The notes beneath the pieces were generated by a model that was given only the letters and a program-made list of their open reading frames with translations, was not told the origin of the DNA and ran no database searches. From positions 24,749,605 to 24,813,604 of the forward strand of contig CP092879.1 in assembly GCA_030710605.1 (NCBI GenBank): DNA of 64,000 nucleotides. Direction: 5' to 3'. Positions 10,142 through 21,159 of this stretch are shown piece by piece. The position numbers were made by a program, and so were the translations under genes. The DNA comes from Cordylochernes scorpioides. Lineage: Eukaryota; Arthropoda; Arachnida; Pseudoscorpiones; Chernetidae. How positions within the stretch are numbered: the stretch's first letter is position 1; every line of letters starts with the position of its first letter.

Positions 10142-11146
10142 GAAATCTTTCTTACTTACGTACTTACGCACTTAAGACAGAACAAGTTCAAATTTAAAAA
10201 GTGGTTAGTTAGTTTTGTGTCTGCCCCTACTGATAAACGGGAACAACAGATCATCTCTCCTTCTCTTGTAGATCACCTTATTGGACCTTGTCCACGTCTT
10301 CAGCGCTGTCCTCTCTCTCTCTCTGAGGTGAAATCCAACCTGCCTCATCCTTTGTGTTACCCATTGATGCCTGACCACGAGTCCCCATGACTGCTAGTGC
10401 TTGTGATACGCCATAAATATAATTGAAAACACAAAGTAGAATATTTTATCCCATATTTTAAAGTTTCTCTCTGACTAAATACATGTAGAGGGCTTATAAC
10501 CAAGACATTTTATCATTCTTGGATATAGGTTCTGGATATTTTTAGTTCTTCAGACAACCTTCTCATATATTTTTTTGGAACTAGCTTCAAAAGATGCTTT
10601 ACTAGGTTTATATTAGTTTCACACTTAGCAGAGTGTGGTCTTCCTGATCTAGGGAGACTGCCACACTACCGGTAGTTTCAAAATTTTCAATTATTCGTGT
10701 TACGGTGATTTAGAAGGTGAAGAAGACTCAGAATGCTTTGACCATTGACGTCGTAGATTGGTGAAACTACCATGTTGATAATAGAGTTTGATAATTTTAA
10801 TTCTTTATTTAATATTGAGCGATGCCATTTTCTGAATTAAACTTGGATGGAACCTGAACACACACATATGGTAATTAGGCAAATATTATGAATAATATTT
10901 TAGTTAAAGATCTTTAAAATGGTATCGGGAGTTATTGGCCAACCTGTAGAATTTGAATGCGTGGAAAGTTTCTCCGATATTATTACAAGAGGTATTCAGC
11001 CATATTGACTTGTAATAATCTTGATAATATGATTTCTACGCTTTCCGTTGAAAAGGAAAAGTTTGTCTTTATTTGTCAAGCGAAGATAGTTTCTCATATT
11101 TTTTTTTTACTTTTAAGTCTTAAAAATGCATTAATACAAGGTGCGT

Positions 11147-11964
<818 letters not shown>

Positions 11965-12100
11965 TCACATGAGAAGTTCGCTTTAATTTATTAAAACTAG
12001 TTACTTAGTTTATTAGTAAACTTCAAATATTTATTGCCATAACCTTGTTATTGACTTGACCACTCCAGAAAAGTATTTAATAGATTCTCTAGAATTATAT

Positions 12101-12250
12101 AAAAGAGCGTACCTGGATCTGTAAAGAAAAAAAAAACAATTTTTCTGAAAATATTTCGAGAGATATATTGCTCCCTCTTTATCAATATATTGAAAGCGAA
12201 TCTCTCGAAATATTTTGATTTTTTTCTTTACAGATCCAGGTACGCCCTTT
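12101..12250. mobile_element. 150-bp MITE-like element inside the left palindrome arm
   Basis: Terminal inverted repeats of about 28 bp (aaaagagcgtacctggatct and its complement) flank an AT-rich core that is itself palindromic around tttcgagagat. TATA-type sequence flanks both ends. The same element is present in the right arm at 12911-13060, as expected if it was inserted before the arms were duplicated. Confidence 0.7.
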
Positions 12251-12910
12251 TATATAAACTTATTTGATGGAACACCTTTTGACTCAAACAGATTCTTTAG
12301 ATGTTTGAATTTTCAGGGATCTTCGGGAAATCATTTTGCAGTTCACACTCTAGTTTCTTTCCTGATCAAACTAATTCTGACCTAAGGCGGAGTAAATATC
12401 AAACCTATTTCACATTACCTTGTATCATCATTTGTTGTATCATCATTGTTACATCATTTTGATTAAATTAAATATAAAATAATAAGAAAAGTGGTTTAGA
12501 AATGTGAATATAGCTTATAAAGAGTGAAACATATTTACATTTTGAAAAAGATTCCAAAGGGGTAACAATATTTAAACAAAGACAAATTGAAATACAGTTT
12601 AAGGCATTTCGCAGCCTGCAGTTTCATAAATTGATGTTAGAAATAAAGATGCTACACCCAAAATTCCACCCTTACAGATTACACACGCTCTTATGTTTTC
12701 CCATACAATGAATGTATAATTTCTTTTTTGAATAAATACAAAGTAATGTGAAATAGGTTTGATATTTACTCCGCCTTAGGTCAGAATTAGTTTGATCAGG
12801 AAAGAAACTAGAGTGTGAACTGCAAAATGATTTCCCGAAGATCCCTGAAAATTCAAACATCTAAAGAATCTGTTTGAGTCAAAAGGTGTTCCATCAAATA
12901 AGTTTATATA

Positions 12911-13060
12911 AAAGGGCGTACCTGGATCTGTAAAGAAAAAAAATCAAAATATTTCGAGAGATTCGCTTTCAATATATTGATAAAGAGGGAGCAATATATC
13001 TCTCGAAATATTTTCAGAAAAATTGTTTTTTTTTTCTTTACAGATCCAGGTACGCTCTTT
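12911..13060. mobile_element. 150-bp MITE-like element inside the right palindrome arm
   Basis: Mirror copy of the element at 12101-12250, differing at only a few bases (aaaagggcgtacc for aaaagagcgtacc and a shorter A run). It has the same terminal inverted repeats and the same palindromic core. Confidence 0.7.
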
Positions 13061-13571
13061 TATATAATTCTAGAGAATCTATTAAATACTTTTCTGGAGT
13101 GGTCAAGTCAATAACAAGGTTATGGCAATAAATATTTGAAGTTTACCAATAAACTAAGTAACTAGTTTTAATAAATTAAAGCGAACTTCTCATGTGATCT
13201 AAACACGGGTTGTTCTACAGATAAGTTCCAAACAACCGGCAAATCTGTGACTTCAAGATGATATGTATACCAAAATATAATTAAACACCCAATGGCAACC
13301 AAGATAAGCACAAATCGAATTTCACTCAAAATCTAGAAATTTGTGCCGAATATCAATTGATGCGACGGGTAAAAATATTTCATGTAGCATTCCTCAGAAA
13401 CATTGTTATGTCTATTTTCTCTTTTAAATATTTTCTTATGTAATATTCATGACTCGAAACATCTACTTTTGGAATTCCCAATATTTCGGGTTTATAGGGA
13501 AAGAAAACTTGGTGGCATCGGACAGCTAATGAATTCTTAGATGAGAAAATAACATATAAATATTTTAATCA

Positions 13572-13603
<32 letters not shown>

Positions 13604-13610
<7 letters not shown>

Positions 13611-14130
13611 TAAAAACTATATAACAAAAATATAACAGTGATTCCACATTTAAAACTCAAGGAGCAAACTGATAAGAATGATAAATCATATCAAGTAGAT
13701 TTGGTTAGATTAGCAAGCTAAATCTAAATTAATTATAACAATAAATAGTTGTATAGTTTTATAGTTAAGTTTTGTATTAAAATTATCTTCATTATTTTGA
13801 TTATTTAAATTCAAATTATAAAATTTGTAAATTGTTATTATTTAGTATAGATAGAGAGAAAAAAAAAGTCCTTTACTTCTAAAACATCATCTAGTTAATT
13901 ATATATTTATAATTAATAACAATAAAATTTAACAACGTAACGTCTTTTGAATCGGCTTTTACACGTCATTTAGACATACTCTAACCTATATATAGAATAA
14001 TTGAAGTGAGAATATATATAATATTATAAATTTTAGTAGTTAGAGAAAAGAGAGAAAGACAGAACCATTCACTTATAAACAAACTAATAATAAGAAAACA
14101 AAAAGTTTTGTAAAGAAGGTAGATAAGATT
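13604..14130. repeat. Left terminal repeat of the Penelope-like element
   Basis: 13604-13925 matches 23142-23463 in direct orientation almost base for base (taaaaactatataacaaaaa onward). The following 200 bp match the reverse complement of 23485-23640. Flanking direct repeats with partial inverted copies are usual for the pseudo-LTRs of Penelope-like elements. Confidence 0.75.
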
Positions 14131-15021
14131 GTTAGTATATATATATATATATATATTTATAATTTTATATTTTATCCTTTTTTTTTTTAAATGATTTTTT
14201 AAATTTTTTATTTTAAAATATGAATATAAATAGTTGTATTTAGTAATATATCTATACTATGAATTAACTTTTGTTATAAGTTTGGTTATTATGTTTTGAA
14301 ACCCTAATGGTAGACCAGACAAATACAAAAATATTTTAATTGGAAAAATTATTGGAAAAAGAGATCTGCTGGACCGGGAATTCTCAAATAGAAGACCAGC
14401 GACATTTCATCCCTTCTCTATTATGTCATAGATCTCTTTTCAACCGGATTTTATGTGTTAATATAAAGTTACTTCAGTGAAACATTTATATGAACAGATA
14501 TAACAAATATAAGTGTTAACAAATTCCAACTGTGAACCTACCTCGTCCGCGACGCCTTCAACTGTAAACATCTATTTCTGGATGACACATGTTGTGGGGG
14601 GGGACAAAATTAGACCGCTTATTCTGAAGTTTTAGAACAACAAGACATCCAAAGAAGAAAGAAAAGATAGTTAAGGGAAGAAATCCAAACTTTATAATCT
14701 TTACAGCCAGTTATATTAATATAACTGATTCAACACTTATTCATCTTTCAATATACCTTTAAAAAGGCAAATTATTAGTTTAATAAAGTTATTAATTGTG
14801 AAAATTCACTTTTATTTAATTTCCATTTTCCTCCCCAGAAATTGGAGATTAAACAAAATGAACTCTATACAATATTACTTTAAAAATCTTGTGAAAAAAT
14901 CTTCAAATCAGCTATTTAATTTAAGTTTAACTAATTGTTAAAGATTATAAATTTGTATTAGTTATTATTGAGAGAAATTATAGAAAGTTGATTTAATAAA
15001 TGGATACTTCCATTTATTTTT

Positions 15022-15175
15022 TTAAAAGTATTTTATAATTGATATACTGTTGAAATATTTTACTTGTCTGATACTAAATTTGTTTTTAATAAATTCCATG
15101 TTTAAATTTTTAACATCTTCTATGAAATTTTCTAATATATTATTTATTCTATAAAATCTTAGAAACTGACCAAAA
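15022..15175 (-). pseudogene. Penelope-like reverse transcriptase, C-terminal extension
   Basis: The frame reads FLRFYRINN followed by a Lys/Asn-rich segment, matching the thumb region expected after the YVDD core. It continues the reading of 16598-17020 once the Tc1 element and one TA are removed, with a one-base frame difference. Confidence 0.65.
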
Positions 15176-15177
15176 TA

Positions 15178-16595
15178 CACTGCGTGACATTGAAAATGGA
15201 ACACCAAGAAATAGTGGCCAGAAAGTGATGAAACTCGGCAGACAGAGAGAGACAGGGACGAACAATAAGTGATCTTTATTTCAAAATGATAGTCATAATA
15301 CAGAGCGAGAACGGCGTCGGCTTAGTAGCAAGTAGGACCACCGCGGACGGCGATGCACGCAGCAACACGTCTTGGTAGAGAGTCAATCAGAGTACGGATG
15401 GCGTCCTGAGGGATGGCTCTCCATTCCCTCTCAACCATTTGCCACAGTTCGTCTTCTGAACGCGGCTGTGGCAAGGCATGCAAACGGCGTCCAATGATGT
15501 CCCAGACGTGCTCGATTGGTGAGAGATCAGGAGAGTACGGTGGCCAGGGAAGCATCTGTACATCTTGCAGAACTTGTTGGCTAATGCGAGCAGTGTGCGG
15601 TTGGGCGTTATCCTGCTGATAAAGGGCATTGGGTACCCCCTGAAGGTAGGGGAGTGTCACCGGTCGCAGCACATCATCAACGTATCGTTGGGCCGTCATA
15701 GTGCCCTGAATACGAAGTAAAGGTGACCTGGAATCATACGCGATTGCGCCCCAAACCATGATTCCACGTTGTCGCACGGTGGGGTGTTCCACAATTGCTG
15801 CCGGATTGGACCTTACTCCACGTCGACGCCACACGCGTACACGGCGACTATCACTGGACAAGCAGAAACGCGACTCATCTGAGAACACGACCCTGTGCCA
15901 TTCCGTCATCCACGTCGATCTAGCCCGGCACCATTCCAAACGTTGGGCCTATTCGGTGGGGTCAATGGCAGTCTTCTTAGCGGACGGCATGAGTGCAAGC
16001 CATTAGCAACCAATCGACGGGAAATGGTTCTGGTCGAGATGGAATGATCTAGGGTGTCTTGCACATGTTGCAGGATGGCGGTACAAGTGGCTTGTGGGGC
16101 CGCCACTGCTTGTCGAAGGATACGCCGATCCACACGTGCTGACGTCACTCTGGTTGCACCGACATTCCTATAAATTGCCACATTTCCTTGTTTCAACCAT
16201 CTTCTCCACAGTCGGTGCACCGTGGACGCACCAAGGTGTGTATCAGCTGCGATTTGACGTATGGACCAACCTGCCCTTTTCAGTCCGATCACCATGCCCC
16301 TCGTAAAAGCGTCTGTCTGCTTGAACTGCCTCCGTTTACGATGACCTGGCATTCTCTGTTATTACACGTGTCTTTTGACACAAGAACAAAATTTCTACAA
16401 TGATTTTCCTTGAGGAAATAATGACACGAATACTGTCCTTTCTGCAAGTTCCTTCCCTTATATCTTACTCCATGTGCGCACGAGAGCTGCGCATTTTACA
16501 TCATTTGCATAACTCGGTTAGGCGCGTCTACCCTGAAATTTGCATAATTTTCTGGCCACTATTTCTTGGTGTTCCATTTTCAATGTCACGCAGTG
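15178..16595 (-). mobile_element. Tc1-like DNA transposon, 1418 bp, with identical 47-bp TIRs
   Basis: Terminal inverted repeats 15178-15224 and 16549-16595 are identical (both begin cactgcgtgacattg) and are flanked by the TA target duplication at 15176-15177 and 16596-16597. It sits inside the Penelope-like reverse transcriptase gene, so it arrived later. Its base composition is clearly more GC-rich than its host. A 75-bp relative of its transposase gene is present at 30286-30360. Confidence 0.95.
15322..16352 (-). pseudogene. Tc1 transposase with a single frameshift
   Basis: The N-terminal frame (start 16352) carries two helix-turn-helix DNA-binding domains (SIRQIAADTHLGASTVHRLW and a second around ISTRTISRRL). 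The C-terminal frame (to 15322) carries the DDE catalytic domain: Asp in VFSDESRF, Asp in YQQDNAQPHT, Glu in SPIEHVWD. The two frames overlap at 15906-15939 and join if one base is shifted near 15945; all else looks intact. Between the second Asp and the Glu I count 32 residues, two fewer than the 34 of standard Tc1 enzymes. With identical TIRs the copy is young, and the frameshift could be a sequencing error. Confidence 0.9.
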
Positions 16596-16597
16596 TA

Positions 16598-17300
16598 TAT
16601 ACCTTTACAGCAATTTAATGATATATTAGAATTCATAATACAGTATTTTATAATATTGAAATTATAATTACTTTTTTTATTATATATTTTAATAGCATTA
16701 TTTGTAAGGTCTATATTTAGGTCTAAAAAGTTAAATTTTTTGTTTCTATAAATTTTTTCATTGTTCTTAAGTTTCAAGTATTTAGGATATATTTTAGGTA
16801 TTAAGTTTTCGAACTGTGGATTATTAAATATTATGATGTCATCTACATAACGGAACATTTGCCAATTAACATTATTTTGTAGAAAGTATTCTCTTTCGTA
16901 CCAGAATAATATTAGGTTTGCTAATAAAGGACTTGAAGAAGTTCCCATGGGAACGCCTTCTGATTGAATATATATTTTATTTTTAAATTCTATATAGTTA
17001 AAATTTAAAAATGTTTCCAATAGAGTTTTTGCTGTTTTAAGATCTAATTTAATTGTTTTATATCTGTTATGAATAATTTTAATGTGGAAAGTTTTGTCAT
17101 TAATGATTTCGTTATATAAATATATTGGTTATTTTATTATTTAGATCTCTTAAATTTATTTTAGAATATAGGTCCTCAAAGTCAAATGTGTGTACTGTTT
17201 CAATGTTTGTCCAATTGTGTTCATTAAATAGTTAATGATTTTTTTATTTGAGTCGATAAATTTATAATTATATTTATTAGTTAATTTATTTATAATAAAT
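16598..17300 (-). pseudogene. Penelope-like reverse transcriptase, catalytic core
   Basis: The palm motifs are visible: a DFEDLY-type motif A near 17190 (in a different frame from the rest), GVPMGTSSSPLLANL near 16950 and RYVDDIII near 16845. These are typical of Penelope-like reverse transcriptases, which are related to telomerase reverse transcriptase. A frameshift around 17130-17210 splits the motifs. Removal of the LINE at 17310-21151 joins this to the upstream part at 21160. Confidence 0.85.
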
Positions 17301-17394
17301 TGTAGTGTTTTTATTTATTTATTTATTTATTGTTACAAAAGCACGAAGTCCAAAGGACTATTGTGCTGTGCTAGTATTATTTACATATATATGA

Positions 17395-20300
17395 TTAATT
17401 ATTTACACGATGGATTAGTATTGTTTTGTAAATTATTGTACAAATAGTTCTAAACTTAACAAAGTTCTCATAAGACAGAGTATATACACAAAGAGAATTT
17501 GGTAATGTTTCAAAGTATCTACATACAATTTGATTAGTCAGAGGGCAAGATAAAAGAAGATGCTCTGGTGATTCAACATCTAAGCGGCATTCACATGTTG
17601 GATCATTGATAGCATTCAGTTTGAATAGGAAACTTAAGAAGGGTCCTTTGCCAGTTAAGAATAAAGTAGTGAATTTATCAGAAGAAATGAAATTTGGGAC
17701 AGCAATTGGAAATAATTTCTTGAACAGTTCATTAGATTGAGAAAGATAAAACTTAAATTTTAGATCCAGATATAGTTTGTTTAATTCTTTTTGAAGGGGT
17801 TTTTTGAGTGTTCGATCTGTGAGAGAATTTGTCATATTATACTTTGTTTGTAATAATTCAAGATAATCGGACAGTAAAGGGGTTTTCGCTAGTATATGTG
17901 TGATGTAAGAAGATGAAGTCCTATAAGCATGAATGCATCTAATAAGAATTTGATATTGTATAGAATTCAACTTGGATCTTTTTGCTGCAGTGATAAAAGG
18001 AAACCAAATATTTGATACATAGCTTATTGTAGAGCGTATCATAGCTTTATATAAGATCAATCTACGTCGAGTATCAATGCCCCAAGTACGAGCACATAAT
18101 GAGAATAATATATTCTTAAGTTTCGTAGCTTTCATAATTATATTGTCAACATGTGTTCCAAAATTAATCTTATTCCTTTGTCTATGATTTTTTAAAATAA
18201 CTCCCAAAATTTTAACAGTTTCTGATGGTTGAATTATTTTTCCATCAAAATTAATGGGCAATTTTTCATAGTTATGTAGATAGAGTATACCTGTTTTGTT
18301 TGGACTTAGTGAAAGTTTTACCTTTTCACACCAGGCTTTGATTTTTATTAAACATTTGGTAATATTATACTGAAGATCATAGATGTTTGAACTCCATACC
18401 ACAAATCTCACATCGTCCGCGAAAGCAATTACTCTAGCAAAACTTTCGTTAAAAGATAAGTTGAAATCATTAATTAATATATTCCAAAGAATAGGAGAAA
18501 TAATACCACCCTGGGGACATCCCTTATTTATCTTTTTTATACACTTTACATTAGTATATTTAAACTCTACACTCCGGTCTTCAAAGTAAGAATTGATTAT
18601 TTTTATAAGTACCGCTGGAAAATTTGCCTTGTCCAATTGTTGGAGAATTGCCGGATGCCATGCGTTGTCGAAAGCTCCGCTGATGTCCACTGTTACTATT
18701 GCCGTATTTTCTGTTTCTCTTTTCAGAAGACTTAATTTAGTTATTTCTTGTAAAGCAGAGATTGTTGATTTTTCTTGAGTAAATCCATGTTGAGCAGGAT
18801 GCATAACATTATTACTATTAATATGATTTAAAAGTTCAATATGAATTAGACTTTCAAAAATTTTACCTAAATTAGAAGACAAGCTTATAGGGCGGTAGGC
18901 TTTCGGATCTTTATAATTTTCTTTATTAGTTTTTTTTATAATCATTACTGCTGACTTTCTCCAGGCCTCCGGATAATAATTAAGTCCAATACAAGCATTG
19001 AACAATTTTGTTAACACAGGAGATATATGATGAACTGCCGTTTTGATCATCTGATTGCTTATATGATCTATTCCTGGAGCCTTGCCATTTTTAAGTTTTT
19101 TAATTATTGAACAGATTTGAATATTATCAAAATAAATGATTTTATCATTAGAAAGAGTATAACTCTTGTCTCTGATTAATTTATGATAGTTTGTGTCAGA
19201 AGATTGACAGTCATTCGGAAATAGAGAAGATAAAAGATTTTTCATTTCTGATTCGAGCACATCTTGAGATACATCTAGAATTGGTAAATCAAAAGACCTA
19301 GGAGAAATTTTTTGTTTAAAAGTTTTGTAAGTATTACCAAAAGGAGATGTATTTTCAACTTCCTCCAGGAATACCCTCCAGCTTACATTTCTTGTTTTTT
19401 CAATAATATTCATATACTTATTTCGTATTTCTTTATACATTTTTTCATCAACTAGCTGTTTATTAGACCGTTTACCCCGATAATATAGATTTCGAACATA
19501 TTTAAAATGATTTTTAAAAAGTTCCAGTTCATCCGTCCACCAATTAAATGGATTATTATTTAAATATTTTGGTTTTAATCGTAGAGATGCATATGCAGCT
19601 TCAATTAATATGTCAGTTATGAGAGAAACTACACAGTTTATATCGTTTATATTTACTATTTTACCTAATTTCATCATTGCCTCATTTATCCTAGACACAT
19701 TGATTGCCTGCTCATATTTTTGCCAATTGGCTCTTTTTTCTTGAAAATACCATGTAGAATTATTTTCATGTAATAAACTTTCTGTTTCCAGACTAATGTC
19801 GAATGAGATTGCGTGATGGTCTGTGATTTGCGAAAGATTTAACGTTTTCCATCCATTAACAAGTACATGAGCATGACTATTAGTAATAGTAAGATCTATT
19901 ATACTTAATCCTCGACATGTTTTGTTTCGATTGTTATGTATGAGCATATTGTGAAAATCAATTATAGGTTGAAGTCTTCTACCGTTTTGATTAATAATAT
20001 TATCAAACCACATCTGACTTCGAGCGTTAAAATCTCCAGCTAAAATCAATGGATTTGTGTTAAAATTTTTAATTAATTTATCAAGGAATTGAACATGACA
20101 GGTATCCATTTTATTAGGGTGTATATAAATATTTGAAAGAATAATTTGCCGTTTAGTAGTTTGTACTGATATAGTGGTTGCAAATGAATTTGAAAACTCT
20201 TTAATTAATTTACATGATAAGAAAGGGTTTGTAACGATTGTTGCGGTATATATTGGAACTCCCGGTATATTTGCATAATATATTTTTGAACGAATATTAA

Positions 20301-20445
20301 AGATTACTTCATTATTTATACTATATGGTTCTTGAACTATAATCATATCATATTTTTCTTTAGAAATAAATTCCCTTATTTCATTATTAACCAAATTGCT
20401 TTTCCGCGTTTTTGTTGTAGAATTTTTAATTTGAACATTGACCAA
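17395..20445 (-). CDS. R1-like LINE ORF2: endonuclease and reverse transcriptase, intact
   Basis: An uninterrupted frame of 1016 codons. The N-terminus is an apurinic-type endonuclease (IIVQEP near residue 37, LAGDFNAR near 135, ITDHHAISFD near 210). The reverse transcriptase has NYKDPKAYRPISLSSNLGK near 515, DISGAFDNAWH near 587 (catalytic Asp), GCPQGGIISPILWN near 635 and FADDVRFV near 672 (catalytic Asp pair). The C-terminus has a Cys/His segment (CECRLDVESPEHLLLSC) but no obvious RNase H. The protein nicks DNA and copies its own RNA into the nick. The GCPQG...LWN pattern suggests the R1/LOA side of the I superfamily. ORF1 lies 26 bp upstream. It is open throughout despite its 5'-truncated ORF1. 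Confidence 0.9.
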   Translation of the reverse strand: MVNVQIKNSTTKTRKSNLVNNEIREFISKEKYDMIIVQEPYSINNEVIFNIRSKIYYANIPGVPIYTATIVTNPFLSCKLIKEFSNSFATTISVQTTKRQIILSNIYIHPNKMDTCHVQFLDKLIKNFNTNPLILAGDFNARSQMWFDNIINQNGRRLQPIIDFHNMLIHNNRNKTCRGLSIIDLTITNSHAHVLVNGWKTLNLSQITDHHAISFDISLETESLLHENNSTWYFQEKRANWQKYEQAINVSRINEAMMKLGKIVNINDINCVVSLITDILIEAAYASLRLKPKYLNNNPFNWWTDELELFKNHFKYVRNLYYRGKRSNKQLVDEKMYKEIRNKYMNIIEKTRNVSWRVFLEEVENTSPFGNTYKTFKQKISPRSFDLPILDVSQDVLESEMKNLLSSLFPNDCQSSDTNYHKLIRDKSYTLSNDKIIYFDNIQICSIIKKLKNGKAPGIDHISNQMIKTAVHHISPVLTKLFNACIGLNYYPEAWRKSAVMIIKKTNKENYKDPKAYRPISLSSNLGKIFESLIHIELLNHINSNNVMHPAQHGFTQEKSTISALQEITKLSLLKRETENTAIVTVDISGAFDNAWHPAILQQLDKANFPAVLIKIINSYFEDRSVEFKYTNVKCIKKINKGCPQGGIISPILWNILINDFNLSFNESFARVIAFADDVRFVVWSSNIYDLQYNITKCLIKIKAWCEKVKLSLSPNKTGILYLHNYEKLPINFDGKIIQPSETVKILGVILKNHRQRNKINFGTHVDNIIMKATKLKNILFSLCARTWGIDTRRRLILYKAMIRSTISYVSNIWFPFITAAKRSKLNSIQYQILIRCIHAYRTSSSYITHILAKTPLLSDYLELLQTKYNMTNSLTDRTLKKPLQKELNKLYLDLKFKFYLSQSNELFKKLFPIAVPNFISSDKFTTLFLTGKGPFLSFLFKLNAINDPTCECRLDVESPEHLLLSCPLTNQIVCRYFETLPNSLCVYTLSYENFVKFRTICTIIYKTILIHRVNN

Positions 20446-20471
20446 AAAAGAAAAACAAGAATAAGTCTATT

Positions 20472-21045
20472 CTAATCCAAAGTAACAATATCATGATCTA
20501 AATCTGCATAACATGTTTTTTGTATCTCATATTTCATTTGTTGAAGGAACACAAGACATAATTTGTCATTAGAACGATGATTATTGCTATTCCTATATTT
20601 AGGATGTGTAGAGCAATTTATGCACTTGGGCAAGGATTGACAGTTAACATGTTGGTCATTGTCTCCGCAATTTTTACATTTTATGATGTTACATGAATTT
20701 TTACTATGACCATAACTAAAACAGTTTTGACATTGACGTACAAGCACCTTATCCTTCATATATGTAACCTGTATGTCTGTATATATACGTTGTAATTTCT
20801 TCATAATTTGGTATGTTGCCGGGGAAATGCGGAGAACAACATCCTGTACATCAGTATTTGATCTCATAGCGAACAGAACCTTTATCTTCTTCTCTCGACC
20901 TTCTAACTCTGGGTTCATATTGCATAAAATCGAAGGCAATTCCTTAATATCTGTAGATTTAGTAATTGACTTAAGAACAATTGTAGGATCTAGTGGTTTT
21001 GGTGCATAAATTAATGCTTTTTGATTTACCTCATCAATCTTTTTA
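20472..21045 (-). pseudogene. LINE ORF1 (gag-like), 5'-truncated
   Basis: About 190 C-terminal codons of a nucleic-acid-binding ORF1. Three zinc knuckles are visible: CQNCFSYGHSKNSC, CKNCGDNDQHVNC and a longer one starting CINCSTHPKYR. A methionine at 20939 begins the longest ATG-initiated frame, but the frame is open back to the cathepsin junction, so that methionine is probably internal. The truncation point coincides with the junction to the cathepsin fragment. Confidence 0.85.
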
Positions 21046-21053
21046 AACTATTT

Positions 21054-21149
21054 TTCTCCCCTGAGGATCTTGTAGTATCCCTTGTCTCCCCAATCTTGAT
21101 TCCAGGAGTTAGCACAGAGCCAGTACTTCACTCCATTCTCAACTCCCCA
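21054..21149 (-). pseudogene. Cathepsin B-like cysteine protease fragment captured by the LINE
   Basis: On the minus strand this reads [20 protein letters not shown] followed by a [12 protein letters not shown]-type ending. It matches the C-terminal catalytic stretch of cathepsin B, including the Asn-Ser-Trp of the Cys-His-Asn catalytic set. Only about 32 codons remain, with no splice sites at the edges, as expected for a cDNA-derived piece. It is in frame with the Penelope-like gene on one side, so a 483-codon frame arises by chance. It cannot encode a working protease. Confidence 0.9.
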
Positions 21150-21159
21150 GTGTAGTGTT

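Larger units (their letters stand above)
17310..21151 (-). mobile_element. R1-like LINE insertion with a host cathepsin B fragment at its 5' end
   Basis: An 8-bp duplication (gtagtgtt on the plus strand) lies at 17302-17309 and 21152-21159, on both sides of one insertion within the Penelope-like gene. Read on the minus strand the insertion consists of about 100 bp of cathepsin B-like coding sequence, a 5'-truncated ORF1, a full-length ORF2, a short 3' UTR and an (aataaata)n tail at 17330-17310. Since the cathepsin piece lies inside the target-site duplication, it entered with the LINE. This fits template switching during target-primed reverse transcription. Confidence 0.85.

Noticed and set aside
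10142-10390. Continuation of the Copia integrase frame
   Set aside because: The residues after about 10141 do not resemble pol and the RT never appears; it is chance reading into other DNA.
12424-12736. A gene in the spacer of the large palindrome
   Set aside because: Only short AT-rich frames; the 62-codon minus-strand frame at 12672-12860 mostly reads arm sequence and has no recognised motif.
15413-16403. Plus-strand frames over the Tc1 element
   Set aside because: They are shadows of the minus-strand transposase in GC-richer DNA.
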